Source: Ignavibacteria bacterium
GTDB lineage: Bacteria; Bacteroidota; Ignavibacteria; Ignavibacteriales; Melioribacteraceae
Direction: 5' to 3'
DNA: 36,330 bases
Assembly (NCBI GenBank): GCA_016873835.1
Contig: VGVY01000014.1
Span: 1-36,330, forward strand
The notes beneath the pieces were generated by a model. The model did not search any database. It was not told the DNA's origin and saw only the letters and a program-made list of their open reading frames with translations. Below are positions 1-8,101 of this stretch, piece by piece. Each line of letters starts with the position of its first letter. The stretch's first letter is position 1. The translations under genes were made by a program, and so were the position numbers.

Positions 1-2
1 AG

Positions 3-317
3 AAAATTGGAAATAATTATATCAATAATTCAGCCAATGCCAAAAAATGTCCTCAATACTATACACACTTAAAAAAAATCAGTGTTTTTAAAGAGCAAAA
101 TCAGTGTTTTAAGTGTAGACAAACCCTCGCTTAGAATTTAAATTACCATCTGTTTTTCTTACCGACTTGTAACAAATCTTCTTTGTTACGAGGGCAGAAA
201 GGCTGTCTTAAGGAAATGTGTGTTTTTCTTACTGAGTTAGAATATAGATTTTCGAACTCGCATTCGGACTCGGGCCGCAAGGGAAAATATAATTTTCTGG
301 CAGCCTTTTATTTTTAG
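3..317 (+). pseudogene. Decayed zinc-ribbon transposase fragment (IS1595-like, tentative)
   Basis: One reading frame holds a degenerate zinc ribbon (codons at 48-125: CPQY, a 15-residue spacer, then QCFKCRQT), an in-frame TAG at 132-134, then about 60 open codons ending at a TAG at 315-317. The second part reads FLTELEYRFSNSHSDSGRKG, which resembles the C-terminal end of IS1595/ISXO2-type transposases (established pattern: N-terminal CPxC...CxxC ribbon, central DDE-type domain, C-terminal YRFN-like motif). The second ribbon cysteine has become Tyr and the catalytic core is absent, so this is an internally deleted relic. A near copy of the ribbon lies inverted at 12786-12866. The family name is inference; the shared frame and the ribbon are visible. 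A hairpin at 166-192 (11-bp arms, one G-U) lies within it. Confidence 0.42.
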
Positions 318-337
318 AGTAAGAGAATCTACTTTTT

Positions 338-1441
338 TTAATACCAAAAATGGAACTGCAAAACGAATGAATTATTACTCACTTCTGGCTCTTCAATTTT
401 GATTCGATATTGAGGGCGCAACTCAATAAAACTGTAAGGGAAAAATTCTAATCCAATTGTTAAATGCGCGTGTTCATCCTTATCAGCATTCGTGTTAGGG
501 TCGAATCGGTCATATCTCATTATTGCTTCAAGCCCAACATTCAACAAATATGAAACTTCTACCATAAGTGCTGTTGATTTTGCATCCTTAGCCAAATAAT
601 CTGATACTTTATCATATTCACCAATCATTGAAAATCTATTAAAACCAATTCCGGCAAAACCTCCGTACAATTTAGTGTTTAAAACATTGCCAAGAAATTT
701 GGTTTTTACAGATGCAAAAGATCCGCCAATCATCAATGCAGCATCTCCAACAATTTGATTGACTTCAAAACGAGTGGTGATATTTGGATCTGATGTTAAT
801 GGCATGTTAAATCTGTTTTTTCCAATGCTTGCTGTAAATAATCCAAAATTAGAAATGTTCACGCCGAATTCTAAACTAGTTTCAACATAGAAAGGATTAT
901 AAATCAATCCTCTTGAAATGCCTTGAGAAAACAAAAGTCCAAAATCGCCGCCACGTGTGTACGAAGTATGATCATCAAGTCTAACTCCAAAATATGGAAC
1001 AAAAGAACCAATTTTAATATAGCTATTGTTAGGAAGAATTCTTGCAATTCCATATCCTTCCCAAATTGAATTAACAAAATCATATTTTGCAAGCACATCA
1101 ATCTTTTCAGAAACAGAAGCACTTAAATATAAAGAACCAGTCATATCCTGAAAGTCAGCTCTCTTTTTTTCATTGGAGTATAATATTTGAGATCGATAAT
1201 CGAACCCGAATAAAACATTATCAGTTAATTTTGGAGAGAGCTTAATATCTTGTTCACGCGGTGAGATAAGGCTAATTACATTCTTCCCGAAAAAGAATCC
1301 ATTTTCATTTCGAATAATTCCCCCGGTTGGATTGACATGGCAGTCAATACATTTATCTTTTTGCATAAGTGCAAAACGAGGCAACGCATTTATTTCGTTT
1401 GAGATCAAGATTATCAGTGATATTAAAAATAGTTTCCGCAT
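338..1441 (-). CDS. Secreted mono-haem outer-membrane beta-barrel protein
   Basis: The 367-residue product starts with a signal peptide (about residues 1-19) followed by one c-type haem motif, CIDCH at residues 31-35, inside CxxCHVNPTGG. The rest is about 320 residues of alternating hydrophobic/polar strands rich in Gly and aromatics, ending in FHFWY; a terminal aromatic is typical of outer-membrane barrels. This suggests a barrel with a covalent haem at its periplasmic N-terminus. Such fusions would suit electron transfer across the outer membrane, but that role is inference. The start has GGAAAGGG just upstream. The next gene on the strand (1495-2169) carries the same haem-site motif. I know no gene name for it. 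Confidence 0.72.
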   Translation of the reverse strand: MRKLFLISLIILISNEINALPRFALMQKDKCIDCHVNPTGGIIRNENGFFFGKNVISLISPREQDIKLSPKLTDNVLFGFDYRSQILYSNEKKRADFQDMTGSLYLSASVSEKIDVLAKYDFVNSIWEGYGIARILPNNSYIKIGSFVPYFGVRLDDHTSYTRGGDFGLLFSQGISRGLIYNPFYVETSLEFGVNISNFGLFTASIGKNRFNMPLTSDPNITTRFEVNQIVGDAALMIGGSFASVKTKFLGNVLNTKLYGGFAGIGFNRFSMIGEYDKVSDYLAKDAKSTALMVEVSYLLNVGLEAIMRYDRFDPNTNADKDEHAHLTIGLEFFPYSFIELRPQYRIKIEEPEVSNNSFVLQFHFWY

Positions 1442-1494
1442 ATTGCCCTTTCCAAAATTAAGAATTGATGATCAACAAAAAAATTCAGATCAAA

Positions 1495-2169
1495 TTATTT
1501 CAACAATACCATTCTAGCAGATTTATCAAATTGACCAGCCTTGATTCTATAAATATAAATTCCGGAAGAAACATTATTGCCAAAATCATCTTTTCCGTTC
1601 CAGACTTCATTATGGCTTCCAGCACTATAATTTTTATTGGCTAACGTTCTTATTAATTCTCCATTAATGTTATATACAGCTAATAATACGTTTTCGGCTT
1701 GAGGAATTTCAAATGCAATTGTTGTTGTAGGATTAAATGGATTAGGATAATTACTTAATAATTTATAATTAGTTGGAAAATTCTCTTCTGCAACTGAAGT
1801 TGGATTTGGTTTGCTAGTTGGGTCACCTGGGTTTGTTACTAAACTTAAATTCCCTGGATTGTTGTTTCCAATTCTCCAAGAACCAGACGCATCTTGAAGT
1901 TCAGTGCCATTTGAAGCGCCATCACCATCAGAATCCATAGCTGCTAAACTTGAATTCCAAATTACCTGACCTTGGTTATTCAAAAATCCATTTTCAACAG
2001 ATTGCCCAAAAGCATTCCTTGGTCCTCCGCCAAACGGGTCAACATGGCAGTTTGCACAAGAGAATTTTGGACCGTTTGGTATTTGTGTAACTCTAAAACT
2101 TTTAGAGACTAATATTGTAGTTGTAACTGATACTAAAACTACAACGATAAAAAGTATATTTTTTTTCAT
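1495..2169 (-). CDS. Secreted mono-haem protein with T9SS sorting domain
   Basis: The chosen ATG (2167-2169) has AAGGAT upstream and gives 224 residues; an upstream in-frame start at 2196 lacks a ribosome site. Residues 1-22 form a signal peptide. CANCH at 38-42 is a c-type haem motif within CANCHVDPFGGGPRN. DSDGDGASNGTEL looks like a calcium-binding thrombospondin-3/dockerin-type loop. After a Pro/Asn/Thr linker comes a FlgD-like Ig fold beginning at SNYPNPFNP and ending SARMVLLK, the classic type A C-terminal sorting domain of the type IX secretion system. The protein is therefore predicted to be exported and anchored or released at the cell surface with a haem. It lies upstream of, and probably works with, the haem barrel at 338-1441. 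Confidence 0.78.
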   Translation of the reverse strand: MKKNILFIVVVLVSVTTTILVSKSFRVTQIPNGPKFSCANCHVDPFGGGPRNAFGQSVENGFLNNQGQVIWNSSLAAMDSDGDGASNGTELQDASGSWRIGNNNPGNLSLVTNPGDPTSKPNPTSVAEENFPTNYKLLSNYPNPFNPTTTIAFEIPQAENVLLAVYNINGELIRTLANKNYSAGSHNEVWNGKDDFGNNVSSGIYIYRIKAGQFDKSARMVLLK

Positions 2170-2220
2170 TTTATATCCTTGTTTATTATTAATCATTTAA
2201 TAGTAATTTCACAATCAAAC

Positions 2221-2249
2221 TTTGTTATGCTTATCTTACCGCTTATAAT
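2221..2249 (+). promoter_or_regulatory. Putative promoter of the 2285 operon
   Basis: TTTGTT at 2221-2226 and TATAAT at 2244-2249 are separated by 17 bases, a good housekeeping-sigma arrangement, 36 bases ahead of the ATG at 2285. AAGGA lies about 10 bases before that ATG. It sits in the divergent gap with the gene at 1495-2169. Confidence 0.5.
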
Positions 2250-2284
2250 TTACAATTTTTATAAATTAAAAAGGATGTATTAGT

Positions 2285-2755
2285 ATGGTATTTTATCCGT
2301 TGACAATAACTTTGCACATAATTTTCGCCGGAATTTGGATTGCTGGTTTTATAACAGATATTATTTTGAAATCGTTCATTTCAAATACTAAAGAAATTAA
2401 TCTTTTAAAAGACAAAGTCGGGCTCTATTTGTCTTCATCGAATTTATTTGGAATGATCGGAGCATCCGGAATATTATTAACTGGTATTTTTATGGTGTCT
2501 TTAAATCCCGGATATGGTTTTTTTGATATGAGCTCTAACCACTGGCTTGCTACGAAACAAATTTTAATGGTTTTTATATTACTTTTAATCTTTGCGTTTT
2601 TAATTCCGAAAGCAAAAAAATTAAGACTTGCATTATCAGAAGATCAAAATGAAAACCAACCTTATCTCGCAAAATTAATAAGCTTGAATAGAACTGTTCA
2701 TATAATTGTATTAATAAATTTTTTACTTGCAATAACTCATAGATTTATCAGTTAA
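2285..2755 (+). CDS. Four-helix integral membrane protein (CopD/DUF2269-like)
   Basis: This 156-residue protein has about four hydrophobic helices (roughly 5-25, 52-74, 88-108, 134-152). Conserved-looking polar residues lie within membrane segments: His11 and Trp18 in helix 1 and His residues in the last helix (NRTVHIIVLINFLLAITHR). The pattern recalls small haem-coordinating membrane proteins of the CopD/DUF2269 kind, but that is a resemblance only. It is the first gene of a unit with dxr (12-base gap) and rseP. No function is assigned. Confidence 0.6.
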   Translation: MVFYPLTITLHIIFAGIWIAGFITDIILKSFISNTKEINLLKDKVGLYLSSSNLFGMIGASGILLTGIFMVSLNPGYGFFDMSSNHWLATKQILMVFILLLIFAFLIPKAKKLRLALSEDQNENQPYLAKLISLNRTVHIIVLINFLLAITHRFIS

Positions 2756-2767
2756 GATTTACTTCAA

Positions 2768-3910
2768 ATGAAAAAGATTTTATTGCTTGGTTCAACTGGT
2801 TCTATCGGAATAAATACTCTTAATGTTGTAAGAGCATTTCCAGATAAATTTCAAATCACTGGTTTAACTGCAAATGAAAACATAGAAGAGTTAGAAAAAC
2901 AAATTAAAGAGTTTTCTCCATCTTTAGCTGCGGTCAGAGATCAACAAAAAGCAAATGAGCTTCAAAATAAATTAAATAAAACAAGAATTATTTCTGGAGA
3001 AGAAGGACTTCTTGAAATAATAAAAGAAGGTAATTACGATATCTTAGTTTCAGCAATTGTTGGCTTCGCCGGATTAAAACCTATAATTGAGGCAATTAAA
3101 CTAAATAAAAGAATAGCCCTTGCTAATAAAGAAACACTTGTTGTAGCTGGAAAACTGATAACCGAACTTTCTTTAAAACACAAATCTCAAATTATCCCGA
3201 TTGATTCGGAACATTCAGCCATTTTTCAATGCCTTGTTGGAGAAGAGAAAGCAAGTATTAACAAACTTATTCTTACCGCATCCGGCGGTCCTTTCCTAGA
3301 TAGAAATAATAATGAGCTTGAGAAAGTTACTATTGATGAAGCTTTAAACCATCCTAACTGGAAAATGGGGAATAAAATTACAATTGATTCCGCAACAATG
3401 ATGAATAAAGGACTTGAAGTGATTGAAGCATATTGGTTATTCGGACTTCCAAAAGAAAAGATTGAAGTTATTGTACACCCTCAATCAGTAATTCACTCGA
3501 TGATAGAATTTATTGATGGTTCAATAAAAGCACAGTTAAGTACACCTGATATGAAATTGCCAATTCTTTATGCTCTCTCATACCCAGATAGATATAATTA
3601 TAACCCGGTTGTCACTGATTTAAAAAAAATTCAAACTTTGACGTTTTTTGAACCAGATTTTGATAAATTCACATGTCTAAAATTAGCATATAGTGTAATT
3701 GATTCCGGTGATTTAGCTCCTTGCATATTAAATGCAGCAAATGAAGTCGCCGTTGAGCTATTTTTGAATGGCAAAATTCGATTTTTGGATATTCCCAATT
3801 TAATTGAAGAAGCATTAAATAAACATTCAATGAGCGGTATGGCTGATTTGGAATCAATCGTTGGATGTGACCTTACAATAAGGAATTTTTTAACTAGAAA
3901 ATTTACATGA
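2768..3910 (+). CDS. dxr: 1-deoxy-D-xylulose 5-phosphate reductoisomerase
   Basis: Catalyses NADPH-dependent conversion of DXP to MEP, the committed step of the non-mevalonate isoprenoid pathway, in the cytoplasm. The 380 residues match the usual length. Visible signatures: N-terminal Rossmann motif LLGSTGSIGINTL, the metal-site segment IPIDSEHSAIFQCL, the flexible-loop region HPNWKMGNKITIDSATMMNKG with the following EVIEAYWLF, and HPQSVIHSMIEF. It overlaps nothing and is followed after 7 bases by rseP; the dxr-rseP neighbourhood is common in bacteria. Confidence 0.97.
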   Translation: MKKILLLGSTGSIGINTLNVVRAFPDKFQITGLTANENIEELEKQIKEFSPSLAAVRDQQKANELQNKLNKTRIISGEEGLLEIIKEGNYDILVSAIVGFAGLKPIIEAIKLNKRIALANKETLVVAGKLITELSLKHKSQIIPIDSEHSAIFQCLVGEEKASINKLILTASGGPFLDRNNNELEKVTIDEALNHPNWKMGNKITIDSATMMNKGLEVIEAYWLFGLPKEKIEVIVHPQSVIHSMIEFIDGSIKAQLSTPDMKLPILYALSYPDRYNYNPVVTDLKKIQTLTFFEPDFDKFTCLKLAYSVIDSGDLAPCILNAANEVAVELFLNGKIRFLDIPNLIEEALNKHSMSGMADLESIVGCDLTIRNFLTRKFT

Positions 3911-3917
3911 TGGAGTT

Positions 3918-5270
3918 ATGGATTATATAATTTATTTCATTATCACAATCGGAATTTTAGTATTTGTACATGAATTTGGGCATTTCGCCTCTGCAAAGAT
4001 TTGCAAAATGCGCGTAGATATTTTTGCAATTGGGTTTGGTAAAAGAATTTGCGGATGGAATAAAACAAGTGGATTTTCATTTGGCGACTTGCCAAAAGAT
4101 TGGGAAAGCGGCGGATTTACAGATTATAGGCTATGTATTTTTCCTCTCGGAGGTTATGTAAAAGTTGCCGGTATGATTGACGAAAGTATGGACACAAAAT
4201 TTGTAGAAAGCCAACCGAAGCCTTGGGAATTCAGATCAAAACCAACATACCAAAAGCTGTTTGTTATTACAGCCGGTGTGTTTATGAATTTAACATTAAC
4301 ACTCTTAATCTTTTGGGGAATTAACTTTTTCAAAGGGAAACAAGTTTTTAACACAACATTTGTAAGTAAGATAGAAAAAGAAAGTTACGCAGAAAAAGCC
4401 GGTTTCCAATCCTATGACAAAATACTTTCTATAAATGATAAAACAGTCAATGATTGGGATGATATTGTGCAAAATATATTAGTCCAGAGTAATCCAATAA
4501 CAAAAGTATCAGTCGAAAGAGATGGAAAACTGCTCGAGTTAAACGTATCACGCCAGTTAATTGCTGAAGGATCTCAGCAAGGTTTCTTTTTATTCCCTTA
4601 TCCAACTCAACCTTATATTCAAGAAGTATTAAAAAATTCACCGGCAGAAGATTCTGGTATAAAAGCTGGAGATATTTTTCTTTCCCTAAACGGGATTGCT
4701 TTACGAGACCGCGTAGAAGTTGTTGAGATCATTTCATCGAATAAAGAGAAAGACATTAAACTTGTGTATCTGCGTGATGAAGATACATTACTAACTACTG
4801 TTAATCCTGGTATCGAAGGTAAAATTGGAATTACAATTACAGATATTTACACTGGTGAAATAGAATTTAAGAAATATGGATTTTTCACTGCCCTAACACA
4901 AAGTATTTCGAATATTGGTCAATATACAGTCTTAACTTTTGGAATGTTAAAAAATGTTATAACTGGTAAATTAGCATTCAATCAAGCATTCGGAGGACCA
5001 GTTAAAATTGCACAATTTGCAGCCCGTTCTGCTGATACTGGTATTACTTCCTTTTTATTTTTCCTGGCAATGTTAAGTCTGAGTTTGGCAATTATAAACA
5101 TTCTTCCTTTTCCGGCACTTGATGGAGGCCATACAATTATTATTTTATTAGAAGGAATTTTCCGAAGAGAACTTCCTCTAAAGGTTAAAATTGCAATCCA
5201 AAACGCTGGATTTGTTTTATTATTAGCTTTGATGGCATTTATTATTTACAGTGATTTAATAAGCCTATAA
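3918..5270 (+). CDS. rseP: RIP metalloprotease RseP (site-2 protease)
   Basis: An inner-membrane zinc protease of family M50 that cuts transmembrane substrates such as anti-sigma factors and leftover signal peptides. HEFGH at residues 18-22 in the first helix supplies the zinc ligands and catalytic Glu; LDGGH at 401-405 supplies the third ligand. Two PDZ-like domains lie between (about 130-210 and 220-300, with KAGFQSYDKILSIND and DSGIKAGDIFLSLNG). The 450-residue length fits. It is the last gene of the operon. The ECF anti-sigma factor encoded convergently at 6426-6890 is a single-pass membrane protein and so a possible substrate; that link is inference. Confidence 0.95.
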   Translation: MDYIIYFIITIGILVFVHEFGHFASAKICKMRVDIFAIGFGKRICGWNKTSGFSFGDLPKDWESGGFTDYRLCIFPLGGYVKVAGMIDESMDTKFVESQPKPWEFRSKPTYQKLFVITAGVFMNLTLTLLIFWGINFFKGKQVFNTTFVSKIEKESYAEKAGFQSYDKILSINDKTVNDWDDIVQNILVQSNPITKVSVERDGKLLELNVSRQLIAEGSQQGFFLFPYPTQPYIQEVLKNSPAEDSGIKAGDIFLSLNGIALRDRVEVVEIISSNKEKDIKLVYLRDEDTLLTTVNPGIEGKIGITITDIYTGEIEFKKYGFFTALTQSISNIGQYTVLTFGMLKNVITGKLAFNQAFGGPVKIAQFAARSADTGITSFLFFLAMLSLSLAIINILPFPALDGGHTIIILLEGIFRRELPLKVKIAIQNAGFVLLLALMAFIIYSDLISL

Positions 5271-5305
5271 AAAATTAGGTTGGAAATTTTTTCCAACCTA
5301 ATTTT
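5271..5305. terminator. Bidirectional rho-independent terminator
   Basis: A perfect 16-bp inverted repeat (5271-5286 and 5290-5305) with a 3-base loop. It is flanked by A/T tracts on both sides and placed exactly between the convergent rseP and TonB_C genes, so it can serve both strands. Confidence 0.9.
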
Positions 5306-5325
5306 CCCCCTAACTTAGTTACTAA

Positions 5326-5697
5326 TTAACTCAACTTAAATTTTATAGGAATTGTAATTTCTACTTTTATTTTTTTTCCATTCAATTCTGCTGGAACAAA
5401 CTTTGAGGATTTTACAGCTTTTAAAGAAGCATTATTGAGTAATTCATTTTCGCTTTTCAGAATTTCAACTTTTACAACATTTCCATTTTCGTCAATAATT
5501 GCCTTAACAAAAACTTTTCCCTCAATATTTTCCTTTTTTGCTTCTTCGGGATAAATCACATTTTTCATTATTGCTTCAATTCCGCCAACTGGAATTGGAG
5601 CTTTGTCATATTCAATTTTTTCTTGCGCTTTGATTACATTGAGCGAGTAAGCTAATAAAATAGCAAAGATTAATAAAAATGATTTTTGATTTTTCAT
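5326..5697 (-). CDS. Small periplasmic TonB C-terminal domain protein
   Basis: The 123-residue product has a cleavable signal peptide (MKNQKSFLLIFAILLAYSLN..., cleavage near residue 24) followed directly by one TonB_C domain. The marks are GGIEAIMKNVIYPEEAKKEN, then IEGKVFVKAIIDENGNVV and a KFVPAELNGKKIKVEITIP strand. It lacks the membrane anchor and proline-rich spacer of a true TonB, so it cannot transduce ExbBD energy by itself as TonB does. It is the last gene of the sigma / anti-sigma operon and about half of it is paralogous to the C-terminal domain of the preceding lipoprotein. GGGGG lies just ahead of the ATG. Confidence 0.82.
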   Translation of the reverse strand: MKNQKSFLLIFAILLAYSLNVIKAQEKIEYDKAPIPVGGIEAIMKNVIYPEEAKKENIEGKVFVKAIIDENGNVVKVEILKSENELLNNASLKAVKSSKFVPAELNGKKIKVEITIPIKFKLS

Positions 5698-5715
5698 GAC
5701 AACCCCCTTTGTTTA

Positions 5716-6417
5716 TTAATTTAGCTTAAAAACAATTGGAATTGATACTTGTGTTTTTATTTTCTTCCCATTTTGGATCCCGGGTTTAAATTTGGTTTTC
5801 AATACAGCATTAAGCGCTGCCGAATCTAAAACCTCATGAGCACTCTTTATAACTTCTGCTTTAACAACATTCCCTTCTTCATTTATATATGCTTTTACAA
5901 ACACACGCCCTTCAATTCCAGCTCTTTTAGCTAACTCTGGATAGTAAACTTTTTTTTGTATTGCTACTATCCCGCCAATCGGTAAAGGTAATTCATCAGC
6001 GGTTATATAGTAAACATCATTAGGCTTTGGTTCTGAAATGATTGGTCTCCCATCCCCCGATTCTTCCAATACGACATCAAACCTTACTTTTGCTGGCTTG
6101 TCGATTATATGGAATGGCTGGAAACTCCACTTTTGAATTTTTGAAATGTTTTGTTTGTCTATCTCTGTTGTTTCGCCGCGAATAATTTTTATCTTTTCAA
6201 TTTTTCCCATTTCATTAACATACAAGCGGTAACCTGAATATTTTTTTTCTACATTTATTTTTAATTCATCAATAGAAATTTCCTCAGCTAAGTTTTGATT
6301 TGTAATTAATGGTGATTCAATTTCATAATATTCTGAATCATAGTCGGGAATAATCTCAAATTCTTCTTTGCATGAAATTAATAATCCAAGGAATAAAATT
6401 AATTTTATTTTTTTCAT
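5716..6417 (-). CDS. Lipoprotein with tandem TonB_C-like domains
   Basis: I start at ATG 6415-6417, preceded by GAGGT; the TTG at 6429 would overlap the upstream stop. The signal ends in LLISC with lipidation Cys16. The C-terminal half is a canonical TonB_C domain (YPELAKRAGIEGRVFVKAYI, then KFKPGIQNGKKIKTQVSIP). The first half has a weaker version (YVNEMGKIEKIKIIRGE and WSFQPF), so I read two domains in tandem, the first degenerate. It is predicted to be tethered to a membrane facing the periplasm. It lies 8 bases after the anti-sigma gene and 18 before the small TonB_C gene. Confidence 0.78.
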   Translation of the reverse strand: MKKIKLILFLGLLISCKEEFEIIPDYDSEYYEIESPLITNQNLAEEISIDELKINVEKKYSGYRLYVNEMGKIEKIKIIRGETTEIDKQNISKIQKWSFQPFHIIDKPAKVRFDVVLEESGDGRPIISEPKPNDVYYITADELPLPIGGIVAIQKKVYYPELAKRAGIEGRVFVKAYINEEGNVVKAEVIKSAHEVLDSAALNAVLKTKFKPGIQNGKKIKTQVSIPIVFKLN

Positions 6418-6425
6418 AGTACACC

Positions 6426-6890
6426 TCAAAGAGCTGCTTTTATAATTACTTTATTATTTAATTCCGATTCCACTTGCACGGTTGGAAGACTATTTATTAA
6501 AAGATTTATAGTTTCTTGTTTGTGATTAATTTGGTGAATAGATTCCTTAAGTTCGGTTCTATAAACGCGTAGTTCAAAAAACATAAAAAGACTAAACAGA
6601 AGCATGATTGCTGCAAACGAATAACTGACAATAGGAAGTAACTTCGATTTCCAAAAAATAACCGGATAACTTTTTGAGTTTCGAATTCCGTATAAAATTC
6701 TTCGATCCAATTCATTTGGAAATTCTTCATTCGATTGTTGGATTGCAAATTTTATCTTATTCAATTCCTTAAAATATTCTCTGCCTTCTGTATTTCGGGA
6801 TAATTCTGTAAATAAAAAGGCCTCACTGCTCTTTGGCAATTCATTATCAAAATATTGATCTATCATTAATTTTATTTTATACGTTTTCAT
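6426..6890 (-). CDS. Probable anti-sigma factor, single-pass membrane protein
   Basis: The 154 residues comprise a cytoplasmic N-terminus resembling anti-sigma domains (IDQYFDNELPKSSEAFLFTELSRN...), one transmembrane helix at about residues 82-104, and a periplasmic tail with coiled-coil character (ELKESIHQINHKQETINLLI). No HxxxCxxC zinc motif is present, so it is a zinc-free type. It follows the ECF sigma gene by 2 bases with GGAG in the junction, the standard sigma/anti-sigma arrangement. It should hold the sigma factor at the membrane until an envelope signal releases it; the assignment rests on topology and context. Confidence 0.7.
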   Translation of the reverse strand: MKTYKIKLMIDQYFDNELPKSSEAFLFTELSRNTEGREYFKELNKIKFAIQQSNEEFPNELDRRILYGIRNSKSYPVIFWKSKLLPIVSYSFAAIMLLFSLFMFFELRVYRTELKESIHQINHKQETINLLINSLPTVQVESELNNKVIIKAAL

Positions 6891-6892
6891 TG

Positions 6893-7420
6893 CTACTCCG
6901 TTAGAATTTTGGATAATTTTTTAACTAATCTTTGTCTTGTATTGAAAAGTCTGCTTTTAACTAGTTCTTCATTAATGTTCATTATTTGGCTTATTTCTTT
7001 ATAGCTTAGTTCTCCATATTCTTTAAGTAGAAAAACTTCTCTCTGTTCAAATGGCATTTTATTCAATTCATTCATAATGAATTCTTTTAATTCAAGAGTT
7101 TCCGTTTTTTCATATATCAGCTCTTCCGATGGAATGTCTATATCATTACTATTATCAACATAAAATTGGTCAATCTTTATCTTTTTGCTGCGGTAGTATG
7201 AAAATATTTCGTTTCTGACGGTAGTAAAAAGCCAATATTGAATGCTTTCTGGATTTCTAATCGTTGCAATTCTTTCAAAGAGTTTTAAAAATACATTTTG
7301 GATGATGTCTTCGCTTGTCAATTTATCATTGATCATTTTATAAGTATAATTCAATAATTGTCTCTTGAAAAGGTTATACGTTAATGTAAAATCTATTATA
7401 TGTTCAAATTGAGCACTCAA
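6893..7420 (-). CDS. ECF-type RNA polymerase sigma factor
   Basis: The 175-residue protein has region 2 (about 15-85: INDKLTSEDIIQNVFLKLFER and IQYWLFTTVRNEIFSYYRSKK) and region 4 (about 115-170: MPFEQREVFLLKEYGELSYKEISQIMNINEELVKSRLFNTRQRLVKKL), with no region 1 or 3, which is diagnostic of ECF sigma factors. The start is a TTG at 7418-7420 with AAAGAG upstream; no closer ATG fits without losing region 2. The downstream anti-sigma and two TonB_C genes form one transcript. Autoregulation is typical of the family, and a GAAAC lies upstream on this strand, but I see no convincing complete promoter. Confidence 0.9.
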   Translation of the reverse strand: MSAQFEHIIDFTLTYNLFKRQLLNYTYKMINDKLTSEDIIQNVFLKLFERIATIRNPESIQYWLFTTVRNEIFSYYRSKKIKIDQFYVDNSNDIDIPSEELIYEKTETLELKEFIMNELNKMPFEQREVFLLKEYGELSYKEISQIMNINEELVKSRLFNTRQRLVKKLSKILTE

Positions 7421-7538
7421 GAATCAATTCTCTTTGAAGTATAGATGATTTTGGATATGAAATGTTGTATGTGAAATAAAAATTTTTTGTTTCTTAAATA
7501 AATCTCTAATGCAGCTAAATGTCATTCTATTAAAAGAA

Positions 7539-8084
7539 TTATTTAATTGATGACAAAACTGAATTTTGAACAGTAAATAAATCTTTATTTGAAATATTTT
7601 TTGCTGGAATGGCTTTTAATTCGAAATATTTTTCATTGTGGTTAAATACAACAATACGAATAGTTTTATTTTCTTCATTCTTATATTCAAATGCATAAAA
7701 TTTTTTGTTATTAATTTCAAAATGTTCTTCATTAAAAAAACTTGTAAAATTTTTGCCCAATTTAGCTTTCACAAAAACCTTGCTGAATTCAGTCATATGT
7801 TTGAGTTTATTTTCACTAGAAGAAGAAAAAACCGTTTTATCAGCGAAAAGTTGTGTAAAATTTAAAGTTGCAGAGTAATCGTCTCTTACAAGCCAAAGAT
7901 CGATACAATTACACTCATTATCTTCTGCTTCAAACCATCCATTGGGAATATTAACTGATAGATTTGTTGTTTTTGAATTTGCATTTTCTGAGGAAAGTTT
8001 ATAATCATGATTATACAAAGATGAAATACCAGCAGAACAAGAAAATAGAAGTGAATAAAAAATTATTGTAAAAATTTTTCTCAT
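7539..8084 (-). CDS. Putative lipoprotein of unknown function
   Basis: From the ATG at 8082-8084 the product is 181 residues with a lipoprotein signal ending LLFSC (Cys16). The mature part begins with a low-complexity Ser/Asn stretch. It then has a mixed alpha/beta domain containing IPNGWFEAEDNECNCIDLWL, reminiscent of small stress-response lipoproteins, but I do not recognise a family. An alternative TTG start at 8096 adds four residues. It begins about 17 bases after the stop of the PorV-like gene, so the two are probably cotranscribed, and a role at the outer membrane next to that barrel is plausible. Confidence 0.62.
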   Translation of the reverse strand: MRKIFTIIFYSLLFSCSAGISSLYNHDYKLSSENANSKTTNLSVNIPNGWFEAEDNECNCIDLWLVRDDYSATLNFTQLFADKTVFSSSSENKLKHMTEFSKVFVKAKLGKNFTSFFNEEHFEINNKKFYAFEYKNEENKTIRIVVFNHNEKYFELKAIPAKNISNKDLFTVQNSVLSSIK

Positions 8085-8101
8085 AAGAAGATTCAAAATT
8101 A

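Noticed and set aside
166-192. Hairpin as terminator of the haem-barrel gene
   Set aside because: The stem is good but it lies about 150 bases past the stop, lacks a following T run on the minus strand, and sits within the transposase relic.
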